Shown here one piece after another: positions 1-6,101 of a stretch of 7,711 bases of DNA. The translations under genes were made by a program, and so were the position numbers. The notes under the pieces are model-generated. The model was not told the origin of the DNA. It was given only the letters and a program-made list of their open reading frames with translations, and made no database searches. Position 1 is the first letter of the stretch. Each line of letters opens with the position of its first letter. Source of the DNA: an uncultured Collinsella sp. (GTDB lineage: Bacteria > Actinomycetota > Coriobacteriia > Coriobacteriales > Coriobacteriaceae); assembly GCA_900755685.1 (NCBI GenBank), contig CAAEHI010000060.1, positions 1 through 7,711 on the forward strand, in the 5' to 3' direction.

Positions 1-215
1 CATTCAGCATCAGGGTAGCGCTGCGACGCGGAAATCGCGCGCCGTTGCCGCGCCCCGCAGTGCCCGCTTCCCCCGAGAACAATTATCAGTGCAGGTAGAT
101 GCCTTGCACTTTTTGCGAAAAGCCGGCGTGGTTGGAATTTCTCATTTCATCGTAGTAAACCGGCATAGTTTCGTATTTCCAGCAGTTCCAAATTCGTCAA
201 TACGTCGGCGTTTGC
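1..215. other. Left-edge non-coding stretch
   Basis: I see no convincing gene here. Reading frame 2 of the plus strand stays open to about 262, but it has no ATG and runs through the argS terminator, so it is probably chance. A GC-rich inverted repeat is present (CGCGG at 27-31, CCGCG at 48-52, with CTGCG at 21-25 facing GCAG at 57-60) and could fold in RNA. A 26-codon minus-strand ORF (166 down to 86, beginning MPVYYDEMRN and ending GIYLH) lacks a clear ribosome binding site and is left as doubtful. The gene to the left of the window, if any, is not visible. Confidence 0.4.
89..114 (+). terminator. Possible plus-strand intrinsic terminator
   Basis: GTGCAGG (89-95) can pair with CC-T-TGCAC (102-109, one bulged T), leaving a 6-nt loop. 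TTTTT follows at 110-114. This is the usual stem plus T-run shape for the plus strand, and there is no T-run on the other strand. It would serve a plus-strand gene ending just left of the window or within its first bases. The stem is short (7 bp), so confidence is low. Confidence 0.35.
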
Positions 216-248
216 AAAAAGCCCGACCTCCGTGGGAGATCGGGCTTT
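216..248 (-). terminator. Rho-independent terminator of argS
   Basis: The inverted repeat AAAGCCCGACCTC (218-230) pairs with GAGATCGGGCTTT (236-248) over 13 bp with one wobble position and a 5-nt loop. Read on the minus strand the stem is followed by TTTTT, whereas the plus-strand side has only three Ts. It begins about 45 bp past the argS stop codon and is the natural end of that transcript. Confidence 0.85.
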
Positions 249-293
249 CAAGGCTTAGTTAAACCAAGTCTGTACGGTCAAATGACTCGCAGA

Positions 294-2147
294 TTACATC
301 TGCTCGGGCGCGGAAACGCCAACAAGGGTGAGCACCAGGGCGAGCGTCACGCGGACGGCATCGCAAGCGGCCAGACGGGCACGCGAAAGCTCGGGGTCGA
401 CGGGACGGCCCTCGCTCGGCAGAACCTGGCAGGCAGCGTAGAAGCTGTGGAAGTCGCCGGCGAGTTCCTCAGCAAAGTGCGTCAGACGGAACGGGGCGCG
501 GTCGCGAGCGCAGCTGGCGATGAGGTCGGTAAGCTCGTTGAGCTTGCGCGAAAGGGCGAGCTCGGTCGGGTCGGTCAGCAGCGAGTAATCGACGTTCTCA
601 CCGATGGCCTTGGCGGCGACGGCCTTCATGCCCATCTCGTCAGCCTGCTCGGGCGTAACGTCAGCGGCACGGCGCAGGATGGAGCACACGCGGGCGTGAG
701 CGTACTGCACGTAGTACACCGGGTTGGAGTTATCGCGCTTCTTAACGGCCTCGATATCGAAGTCGACCATCTGGTTGGAGCTCTTGGAGATGAGCGTGTA
801 GCGAGCGGCGTCGGAGCCGACCTCGTCGACGAGCTCCTGCAGGGTCACCATAGTGCCCTTGCGCTTGGACATACGGACGGGCTTGCCGTTGCGCAGCAGG
901 TTGACGAGCTGGCCCAGCAGAACCTCAAACTTGCCGGGGTAACCCAGAGCGTCGCAGACGCAGCGGACGCGCTCGATGTAGCCGTGGTGGTCGGCGCCCC
1001 AGATGTCGATGACGTGGTCGACGCGCTGGAACTTATCCCAGTGATAGGCGACGTCGGAGGCAAAGTAGGTGTACTCGCCGTCGGACTTGATCAGCACGCG
1101 GTCCTTGTCGTCGCCCAGATCGGTGGAACGGAACCACAGAGCGCCGTCCTTGGTGTAGAGGTAGCCCATCTTGTCGAGCTTCTCAAAAGCGCGGTCGACG
1201 GCAGAGGTGCCGGCGGTCTCGCCCTCGGTGTCCTTCACGTACAGCGAACGCTCGGAGTACCAACGATCGAAGTCGCAGTTAACGGCATGGCAAAGGTCGC
1301 GCATGTTGTCGACCATCTTCACGTAGCCGCGCTCGCGGAAGCTCTCCATGCGCTCCTGCGGATCGGCCTCGACCCACTTGTCGCCGTCGGTGCGCCAGAA
1401 CTCGGCAGCTTCGTCGATGATGTAGTCGCCGCCGTAGGAGTCCTTGCCCAGGGTCTCGGCAAAGTTGTCCTGGTACGGATGGGTCTCGGGATGCTCGTCG
1501 TTCTCGTCGGCGACAAAGGCGTCGCGGTCGGCGATCAAGATCTTGTGAGCCTCGTCGATATCCACGCCCTGCTTGGCGATGATGTCGGCAAGCTGCATAT
1601 AGCGCGTGCTGATGGAGTTGCCGAAGGTGTTCATCTGAGAGCCGTGGTCGTTGATGTAGAACTCACGCTGGATGTCGTAACCGGCGTGGTCCATGACGCG
1701 GCAGAGCGAGTCGCCCAGCGCGGCCCAGCGGCCGTGGCCAATGTGCATGGGGCCGACGGGGTTGGCGGAGACGAACTCGACCTGGGTCTTCAGGCCACCA
1801 CCGACGTTGGACTTAGCGAAGTCCATGCCCTTCTCGCGAGCCTCGCCAAAGATGGCATTCTTGACGGCAACGGAGAGGTAGAAGTTGATGAAGCCGGGGC
1901 CTGCGATCTCGACCTTCTCGATCGCGGGGTCCTCGGGCATATGGGCAACGATGGCCTCGGCGATCTTGCGCGGGGCGCAATGGGCCAGCTTGGCGGACTT
2001 CAGGGCCATGGTAGAGGTCCACTCGCCATGAGAAGTGTCAGCCGGTCGCTCGATAGCGCAATCGTCAAGTTCAAATGCGGAAAGGTCGCCGGCCTCCTGG
2101 GCCGCAGCAAGCGCAGCGCGTACCAGCTCTTCAATCTTCTCGGGCAT
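294..2147 (-). CDS. argS: Arginyl-tRNA synthetase
   Basis: Cytoplasmic class I aminoacyl-tRNA synthetase that charges tRNA-Arg with arginine at the cost of ATP. The 617-residue product has the full domain order. The N-terminal tRNA D-loop recognition domain includes GEWTSTMALKSAK at 41-53. The Rossmann catalytic core carries the HIGH signature at 135-138 (VGPMHIGHGR) and the KMSKS-loop equivalent MSKRKG at 426-431. The C-terminal DALR-type helical anticodon domain starts near NPVYYVQYAHARV (475-487). Length is within the usual 550-650 range. The ATG at 2147 is chosen because AAGGAGGA (2151-2158) lies 3 nt upstream and the protein then starts MPEKIEELV. The frame stays open up to 2276, but those 43 extra residues look non-coding and have no ribosome binding site. 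No T-box-like leader is visible. The gene appears monocistronic, with its own terminator at 216-248. Confidence 0.97.
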   Translation of the reverse strand: MPEKIEELVRAALAAAQEAGDLSAFELDDCAIERPADTSHGEWTSTMALKSAKLAHCAPRKIAEAIVAHMPEDPAIEKVEIAGPGFINFYLSVAVKNAIFGEAREKGMDFAKSNVGGGLKTQVEFVSANPVGPMHIGHGRWAALGDSLCRVMDHAGYDIQREFYINDHGSQMNTFGNSISTRYMQLADIIAKQGVDIDEAHKILIADRDAFVADENDEHPETHPYQDNFAETLGKDSYGGDYIIDEAAEFWRTDGDKWVEADPQERMESFRERGYVKMVDNMRDLCHAVNCDFDRWYSERSLYVKDTEGETAGTSAVDRAFEKLDKMGYLYTKDGALWFRSTDLGDDKDRVLIKSDGEYTYFASDVAYHWDKFQRVDHVIDIWGADHHGYIERVRCVCDALGYPGKFEVLLGQLVNLLRNGKPVRMSKRKGTMVTLQELVDEVGSDAARYTLISKSSNQMVDFDIEAVKKRDNSNPVYYVQYAHARVCSILRRAADVTPEQADEMGMKAVAAKAIGENVDYSLLTDPTELALSRKLNELTDLIASCARDRAPFRLTHFAEELAGDFHSFYAACQVLPSEGRPVDPELSRARLAACDAVRVTLALVLTLVGVSAPEQM

Positions 2148-2214
2148 AGATCCTCCTTGTGTTAAAGCCCCCGAGCTCTTGATCACTCGTAGGGCAAAAG
2201 CCAGAGTTTGTAGC

Positions 2215-2243
2215 ACTCTATCACAAGCGACGGGCACTGTCGC
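2215..2243 (-). promoter_or_regulatory. Candidate argS promoter
   Basis: On the minus strand, GCGACA (2238-2243; four of six matches to TTGACA) is followed after 17 bp by TAGAGT (2215-2220), preceded by TGA as in an extended -10. This would give a leader of roughly 60 nt before the argS start. It is assigned from sequence pattern only, and the -35 is weak. Confidence 0.3.
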
Positions 2244-2446
2244 AGGGTAAAGCCAATCGATATTGCATATGCACAAAATTGACTACAGCTTGTATGGAGT
2301 CACTCAAAGATGCCGGTCTGCCTGCAGATTATGCACGCACTGGAAGTGCATAGACATGTGAATGAGCCGTGCGTTTTATCGAATACTCTTACCTATCGGA
2401 GTTGTGTGCTTTTCCTGCATAAAGTGAAGGTTTGCGCACGTCAGCG

Positions 2447-2455
2447 TGGTATTCT
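2447..2455 (+). promoter_or_regulatory. Candidate extended -10 promoter of the carD-like gene
   Basis: TGG-TATTCT (2447-2455) fits an extended -10 (TGn then TAnnnT). No good -35 box lies at 16-18 bp; the nearest candidate, TTGCGC at 2432-2437, is only 12 bp away. Transcription would start near 2462, giving a leader of about 28 nt. That leader contains TACG and CGTA half-sites (2461-2464 and 2471-2474) around CAAATT, which might be an operator. Confidence 0.35.
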
Positions 2456-2489
2456 AGACATACGCAAATTCGTATAAGTTGGAGGTAGC

Positions 2490-2975
2490 ATGTTCTCAAT
2501 CGGTCAACACGTCATTCATCCGGGTCAGGGAGTCTGCACCGTCGTCGGTTTTAGGGACGACACGCCGCAGCCCATGCTACTGCTCGAGACCAAGCAGGGA
2601 CATGCGCAGACAATCCTAATGTACCCCGTGGCGCAGGCCGATCGCTTGCATGCCGCCATCTCTCAGCAAGATGCCGAGCACCTGCTGAGCCACTACAGCG
2701 AGCTCGAGTGCGACACCTTCACCGAGCGCAACAGCTCGCTCGAGGAGACGCACTTTAAGCAGCAGCTCAAGCTGGGCGCACCCGAGACGGTTCGCGTGGC
2801 AAAGACCATGATGCACCGCATTCGCCAGGCCGAGGAAGCCGGCAAAAAGCCCAGCTCCTACTATATGCGCGTGCTCAAGGAGGCAAAGCGCCGCTCCGTT
2901 GAGGAGTTCGCCGTCGCCCTGGGTATCACCGAAGAAGACGCCGAGGCCTGCCTGGCCCAAGCCGCCCTCAACTAA
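2490..2975 (+). CDS. CarD/CdnL-family transcription regulator, divergent
   Basis: A 161-residue cytoplasmic protein of the CarD/CdnL family, whose members bind the RNA polymerase beta subunit and stabilise open promoter complexes. Residues 1-58 form the Tudor-like polymerase-interacting domain: the start MFSIGQHVIHPGQGVCTVVGF and the following strands (PMLLLETKQG, TILMYPV) match the family opening. Residues about 80-160 form the helical C-terminal domain (APETVRVAKTMMHRIRQAEE, then SSYYMRVLKEAKRRSVEEFA). The protein contains no tryptophan. By eye, the position of the DNA-wedging Trp of mycobacterial CarD (NWSRR) is Ser82 here (NSSLE), so DNA contact may differ. GGAGGT (2481-2486) lies just upstream of the ATG; the spacing is short, but the family N-terminus supports this start. 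A palindromic terminator starts 14 bp after the stop. The genome may hold a second, canonical CarD. Confidence 0.82.
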   Translation: MFSIGQHVIHPGQGVCTVVGFRDDTPQPMLLLETKQGHAQTILMYPVAQADRLHAAISQQDAEHLLSHYSELECDTFTERNSSLEETHFKQQLKLGAPETVRVAKTMMHRIRQAEEAGKKPSSYYMRVLKEAKRRSVEEFAVALGITEEDAEACLAQAALN

Positions 2976-2988
2976 CCTGCCCGCGCCA

Positions 2989-3032
2989 AAAACCACCACA
3001 AAGGGGACACTGTTGACCTTTGTGGTGGTTTT
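2989..3032 (+). repeat. REP-like palindrome, copy 1 (terminator of the carD-like gene)
   Basis: Perfect 16-bp arms AAAACCACCACAAAGG (2989-3004) and CCTTTGTGGTGGTTTT (3017-3032) enclose the 12-nt centre GGACACTGTTGA. The left 21 bases match copies 2 and 3, but the rest of the centre differs and is 3 nt longer than theirs. It lies 14 bp past the carD-like stop codon and has a T-run on each strand, so it should act as an intrinsic terminator. It also occupies most of the gap before the HD gene. Confidence 0.9.
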
Positions 3033-3086
3033 CTTGTTCTAGTAGTATTCATTCTTATCGATACCTACGAGCACAAGGAGTCTGTT

Positions 3087-3686
3087 ATGGCAGAGCTGCT
3101 TACCGCCGGAATCACCCGCGACCGCGCGTTTGAACTGCTCAACGAGCACAACAAAGATCCGTTCCACATCACTCACGGCGAGACGGTCGAGGGCACCATG
3201 CGCTACTTTGCGCGCGAGTTCGACCCCGAGAACGAGGAGTTTTGGGGCATCGTCGGCCTGCTGCACGACTTGGATTGGGAGGAGCATGAGGATGACCCCA
3301 TGAACCACACCGTCTATGCCGCCGAGATTCTCGAGGGTGAGGGTGCGACTCCCGAGCTTATCCGTGCCATCCAGACACACACGTCCGATTTCAACTCTTC
3401 GCTGCCCAAGCCCGAGCTGCAGATGGAAAAGATCCTGTTTGCCTGCGATGAGCTCACCGGCCTGATCGGCGCCGCCGTCATCATGCGCCCGAGCAAGAGC
3501 GTCATGGACTTTACGACCAAGTCGCTCAAGAAGAAGTTCAAGGACAAGCGCTTTGCCGCCGGCTGCTCGCGCGATGTAATTTCGCAGGGCGCCGAGATGC
3601 TGGGCTGGGAGCTTCCCGAGCTCTTCGACCGCACCATCGCAGCCATGCAGTCCTTCGCCCCCGATCGCGATACCTTCCAGGCCTAA
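3087..3686 (+). CDS. HD-domain phosphohydrolase family protein
   Basis: A 199-residue cytoplasmic protein of the HD superfamily of metal-dependent phosphohydrolases; the substrate cannot be told from sequence. The expected metal ligands are all visible: His30 (FHITHGETV), the HD pair His60-Asp61 (GIVGLLHDLDWEEH), His98 (AIQTHTSD) and Asp121 (ACDELTG). The second helix before the HD pair and the conserved spacing support a compact single-domain enzyme. A lysine-rich segment (KSLKKKFKDKR, 145-155) follows the core. AAGGAG (3075-3080) stands 6 nt before the ATG, fixing the start. It follows the carD-like gene in the same direction, but a REP-like terminator lies between them, so co-transcription is doubtful. 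Copy 2 of the palindrome starts 5 bp after the stop. Confidence 0.8.
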   Translation: MAELLTAGITRDRAFELLNEHNKDPFHITHGETVEGTMRYFAREFDPENEEFWGIVGLLHDLDWEEHEDDPMNHTVYAAEILEGEGATPELIRAIQTHTSDFNSSLPKPELQMEKILFACDELTGLIGAAVIMRPSKSVMDFTTKSLKKKFKDKRFAAGCSRDVISQGAEMLGWELPELFDRTIAAMQSFAPDRDTFQA

Positions 3687-3690
3687 CATC

Positions 3691-3731
3691 AAAACCACCA
3701 CAAAGGGGACAGGCACCTTTGTGGTGGTTTT
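3691..3731 (+). repeat. REP-like palindrome, copy 2 (shared terminator of HD gene and RAYT)
   Basis: Arms AAAACCACCACAAAGG (3691-3706) and CCTTTGTGGTGGTTTT (3716-3731) flank the 9-nt asymmetric centre GGACAGGCA. The convergent HD gene (stop at 3686) and RAYT gene (stop at 3751) both end within 20 bp of it. With A-runs on the left and T-runs on the right it has the form of a bidirectional intrinsic terminator. It is identical over 41 bp to copy 3 in reverse orientation. Confidence 0.92.
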
Positions 3732-3750
3732 TATTTACGCCGGAAAGGCA

Positions 3751-4509
3751 CTACCCGGCCTTGCGGATAGACCACTCCCCTACGCCCGTCAAGCGCTGTA
3801 TTTGACGAATTGATAGCCCCACTTCCCGCATTGCCGCAAGCACCTCATTGCGTTTGGACTTATCAAGAGCCTTGACATCGGATAACTCGCCGAGCCCAAA
3901 CGAGCGAATCAGCGACGCACCCACGTCCAACGCCTCGTCTTCGCCAATACGCCCGCCGGTCGGCGGTCGAACAACCGCGTTATTCGATGCATCCATAAAT
4001 GCCAGATAATCGCGCACGCGCGGAAAAGCCAAGCGAGCAAGTGCCAAATCGACTGTCGCGATAGCTGGATCCCGTTCGACGTAATCTAAGTGACTACTCC
4101 ATCGATACGCTCCGTATAGGCAGATGCCGGCTTTTTGCGGATTGAAATGAACATAGCGAATGGCATCGAGAAGATACTCCTCGTTTGAAATAGAAGCGCT
4201 CGAAAACCTGTCCTGGAAAACATGCCCGACATGGCCGTGCCGACGGTTATACCACGTTGCATAACAGGACACGACAAGATGCATGGCCTCGCTCACGTTA
4301 TCGTCGGGGTCACTCACGACAAGATGAACGTGATTACCCATCAGGCACCAGGCTACAAGTTTGATGTTGAACCGCGCTGTCGAAGTCCGGATGAGCGACA
4401 AAATGTGCCTTCTGTCTTCATCGTCCTCAAACAGAAGCTGCTTGCCGTTGCCCCTCATCGTGATGTGATACAGGCCAATCTGCGATTTCTGCCGCGGTTT
4501 TCTTGACAT
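3751..4509 (-). CDS. RAYT-type Y1 (HUH) transposase
   Basis: REP-associated tyrosine transposase of the IS200/IS605-like Y1 superfamily, which cuts and joins single-stranded DNA at hairpins. Residue numbers here count from the upstream ATG at 4515. The family motifs are present in order: YHITMRGN (16-23), the metal-binding HUH pair in NHVHLVV (His62, His64), GHVFQDRF (97-104), and YVHFNPQKAG (121-130), whose Tyr121 is the likely nucleophile by alignment with E. coli RAYT, then YRWSSH (137-142). Residues about 210-254 add a helical tail with a helix-turn-helix look (SIRQIQRLTGVGEWSIRKAG), making it longer than the roughly 165-residue E. coli protein. The ATG at 4509 is preferred because AAGGAG (4516-4521) is 6 nt upstream of it but directly abuts the ATG at 4515; this gives 252 residues. 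Codon use is more mixed than in the neighbours (AGA, AGG, many A/T third positions), suggesting foreign origin or low expression. Confidence 0.9.
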   Translation of the reverse strand: MSRKPRQKSQIGLYHITMRGNGKQLLFEDDEDRRHILSLIRTSTARFNIKLVAWCLMGNHVHLVVSDPDDNVSEAMHLVVSCYATWYNRRHGHVGHVFQDRFSSASISNEEYLLDAIRYVHFNPQKAGICLYGAYRWSSHLDYVERDPAIATVDLALARLAFPRVRDYLAFMDASNNAVVRPPTGGRIGEDEALDVGASLIRSFGLGELSDVKALDKSKRNEVLAAMREVGLSIRQIQRLTGVGEWSIRKAG

Positions 4510-4552
4510 GGGCATCTCCTTGCTCTCACGTCAAAACATACCCCCGCGGCGC

Positions 4553-4570
4553 ATTCTCAAGAGCGAGAAT
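4553..4570. promoter_or_regulatory. Inverted repeat upstream of the RAYT gene
   Basis: ATTCTC (4553-4558) and GAGAAT (4565-4570) form a 6-6-6 inverted repeat 43 bp upstream of the RAYT start codon. A weak minus-strand -10 candidate, TATGTT, lies just downstream of it on the transcribed side (4535-4540), so the repeat would sit near the -35 region. It could be an operator or a chance palindrome. Confidence 0.25.
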
Positions 4571-4647
4571 CTACTCACCGATTAAGTCGCCCACCTGCCG
4601 AAATGTCATCTGTTGCGCAGAGCAAATATGCTTAGATACAGTTAGCC

Positions 4648-4688
4648 AAAACCACCACAAAGGTGCCTGTCCCCTTTGTGGTGGTTTT
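4648..4688 (-). repeat. REP-like palindrome, copy 3 (terminator of proA)
   Basis: Arms AAAACCACCACAAAGG (4648-4663) and CCTTTGTGGTGGTTTT (4673-4688) enclose TGCCTGTCC, the exact reverse complement of the centre of copy 2. The element is therefore a perfect inverted copy of the one at 3691-3731. It starts 15 bp past the proA stop codon on the minus strand, with an A-run/T-run layout that allows termination from either side. It lies 138 bp upstream of the RAYT start codon. Confidence 0.92.
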
Positions 4689-4702
4689 TGTTTGCGCGGG
4701 CG

Positions 4703-5989
4703 TTAGGGGCGGACTTGGCCGGTGCCGCGGAGCTTGTATTTGTAGGTGGTGAGGGCCTCGGCGGCAAAGGGGCCGCGGGCGTGGAGCTTCTGAGTCGAGA
4801 TGCCGATCTCGGCGCCCAGGCCAAACTCGCCGCCGTCGGTGAAGCGCGTGCTGGCGTTGGCGTATACGGCCGAAGCATCGACCGCGTCGAGGAAGCGCTC
4901 GCAAGCATCCGTGTCCTCGGCAACGATGGCCTCGGAGTGCATGGTGCCGTAGCGGTTGATGTGCGCGATGGCCTCGTCCTCGTCGGCCACGACCTTCACG
5001 CTCATCTCGAGCGCCAGGTACTCGCGGCCCCAGTCCTCCTCCGTCGCGGCAACATAGTCGTCGCCCTCGGCAAGCCCGGCGTCGGCGCACGCGGCGCACG
5101 TGGACTCGTCGCCGTGCATCAGCACGCCGTGGTCGTGCAGCACGGCCACGACCGCAGGCAGGAACGAATCTGCCACGGCACGGTCAACGAGCAGCGACTC
5201 GGCAGCGTTGCACACGCCCACGCGCTGGGTCTTGGCGTTGACGATAATGTTGAGCGCCTTGTCAAAATCGGCGGATTCATGCACGTAGATGTGGCAGTTG
5301 CCCGTACCCGTCTCGATCACCGGCACGAGCGACTCGCGCATGCAGCGCTGGATCAGGCCTGCACCGCCGCGCGGAATGAGTACGTCGACAATACCGCGGA
5401 GCTTCATGAGCTCGCCGGTGGCCTCGCGGTCGGTGGACTCGATCATCGACACGGCCTCGCGCGGGAAGCCCTTGGCCTCGAGCGCATCGGCCAGCAGCTC
5501 AGAAATCATGGCACACGAGTGATAGGCCAGCGAGCCGCCGCGCAGAATGCAGGCGTTGCCGGTACGGATGCAGATGCCTGCGGCGTCGGCCGTCACGTTG
5601 GGGCGCGCCTCGTAGACCATAGCGACCAGGCCCAGCGGCACACTCACACGGGTCAGGTCCACGCCACTTGCAAGCACGCGGTGGTCGAGCACGCGGCCCA
5701 CGGGATCGGGCAGCTCGGCGAGCTTTTCCAGGCCGGCGGCCATGCCCTCGACGCGCTCGGGCGTCAGCAGCAGGCGATCGAGCAGTCCGGCCGAGGTACC
5801 CGCATCGCGCGCGGCGGACATATCGAGCTCGTTAGCGGCGACGATGGAGTCGACACCGTTGCGCAGTGCTGCGGCCATGGCGCGCACGGCCTCCTGACGC
5901 TGCTCATCGCTCGCCGTGGCAAGCGAGGCCGACGCTGCCTTGGCGGCAACGGCAAGATCGTGGACATACGTGGCTATATCGACCGACAT
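4703..5989 (-). CDS. proA: Gamma-glutamyl phosphate reductase
   Basis: Cytoplasmic NADPH-dependent enzyme of proline synthesis: it reduces gamma-glutamyl phosphate, made by ProB, to glutamate semialdehyde, which cyclises and is reduced by ProC. The 428-residue product fits the family (about 410-430) and the aldehyde dehydrogenase fold. Visible signatures are VPLGLVAMVYEARPNVT (117-133), ILRGGSLA (148-155), IPRGGAGLI (205-213), ETGTGNCHIYV (226-236), the catalytic Cys260 in RVGVCNAAESLL, YGTMHSEAIV (347-356) and the C-terminal block NASTRFTDGGEFGLGAEIG (378-396) through YKYKLRG. Start ATG at 5989 has AGGAGA (6001-6006) 11 nt upstream, with AAAGGG closer in. proB is not adjacent: the upstream neighbour is the divergent S33 hydrolase, so the usual proBA operon is split here. 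No clear minus-strand promoter was recognised. Transcription should end at the REP-like palindrome at 4648-4688. Confidence 0.96.
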   Translation of the reverse strand: MSVDIATYVHDLAVAAKAASASLATASDEQRQEAVRAMAAALRNGVDSIVAANELDMSAARDAGTSAGLLDRLLLTPERVEGMAAGLEKLAELPDPVGRVLDHRVLASGVDLTRVSVPLGLVAMVYEARPNVTADAAGICIRTGNACILRGGSLAYHSCAMISELLADALEAKGFPREAVSMIESTDREATGELMKLRGIVDVLIPRGGAGLIQRCMRESLVPVIETGTGNCHIYVHESADFDKALNIIVNAKTQRVGVCNAAESLLVDRAVADSFLPAVVAVLHDHGVLMHGDESTCAACADAGLAEGDDYVAATEEDWGREYLALEMSVKVVADEDEAIAHINRYGTMHSEAIVAEDTDACERFLDAVDASAVYANASTRFTDGGEFGLGAEIGISTQKLHARGPFAAEALTTYKYKLRGTGQVRP

Positions 5990-6032
5990 GGACGGCCCTT
6001 TCTCCTAGAAGTTTGCAACCATGGTAGCCGAT

Positions 6033-6063
6033 TTGCGCATGGCCTCGCCCGCGGCGGTAGAAT
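6033..6063 (+). promoter_or_regulatory. Candidate promoter of the S33 hydrolase
   Basis: TTGCGC (6033-6038) and a good -10, TAGAAT (6058-6063), are separated by 19 bp, slightly longer than ideal. Transcription would start near 6070, about 30 nt before the ATG at 6102. The location in the 112-bp divergent gap with proA fits. This also argues against the in-frame ATG at 6021, which would lie upstream of the promoter. Confidence 0.45.
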
Positions 6064-6101
6064 TGGTCAACCCGAAACACCGCAACGAACGGAAGACTCA
6101 C

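Larger units (their letters stand above)
2148..2489. other. Divergent argS / carD-like intergenic region
   Basis: This 342-bp gap between divergent genes holds the ribosome binding sites of both and one candidate promoter for each, listed separately. In the middle, TGCAC (2332-2336) and GTGCA (2346-2350) form a short inverted repeat, with GCACG (2333-2337) also facing CGTGC (2368-2372) and then GTTTT. A 19-codon ORF (2294-2353, MESLKDAGLP...) has no ribosome binding site and is probably chance. No tRNA, T-box or recognisable riboswitch is seen. Confidence 0.5.
3691..4688 (-). mobile_element. REPtron-like unit: RAYT gene between inverted REP-like palindromes
   Basis: The 998-bp unit runs from palindrome copy 2 to copy 3, which are perfect inverted 41-bp repeats, and contains only the RAYT-type transposase gene. 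In characterised RAYT systems (for example E. coli tnpA-REP) the gene is typically flanked by the REP sequences its product recognises. No target-site duplication is evident at the unit's edges (AACATC on the left, TGTTTG on the right), so there is no sign that the block itself moved as a classical transposon. Whether it is mobile or a domesticated chromosomal locus cannot be told here. Confidence 0.6.

Noticed and set aside
282..2165. A 627-codon plus-strand open frame across argS
   Set aside because: It is the antisense of argS, whose motifs (HIGH, MSKRKG) are unambiguous. The open frame follows from strong GC-biased codon use; its translation is low-complexity, rich in V, G, L and A, without recognisable domains.
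2148..2260. T-box riboswitch in the argS leader
   Set aside because: No T-box consensus stretch or specifier-like arrangement was seen on the minus strand, and the space upstream of argS is short.
2294..2353. 19-codon ORF in the argS/carD gap as a leader peptide
   Set aside because: It has no ribosome binding site, and the candidate carD-like promoter lies downstream of it, so it would not be on that transcript.
3013..3048. Promoter for the HD gene inside palindrome copy 1 (TTGACC at 3013-3018)
   Set aside because: No acceptable -10 lies at 16-18 bp; the nearest TAnnnT (TAGTAT, 3043-3048) is 24 bp away.
2989..4688. CRISPR array from the three similar palindromes
   Set aside because: The spacing is very unequal (about 660 and 920 bp), genes lie between the copies, and the orientation is mixed.
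3680..4700. Target-site duplication around the RAYT unit
   Set aside because: The bases next to the outer ends of copies 2 and 3 do not match, so there is no direct sign of transposition of the whole unit.
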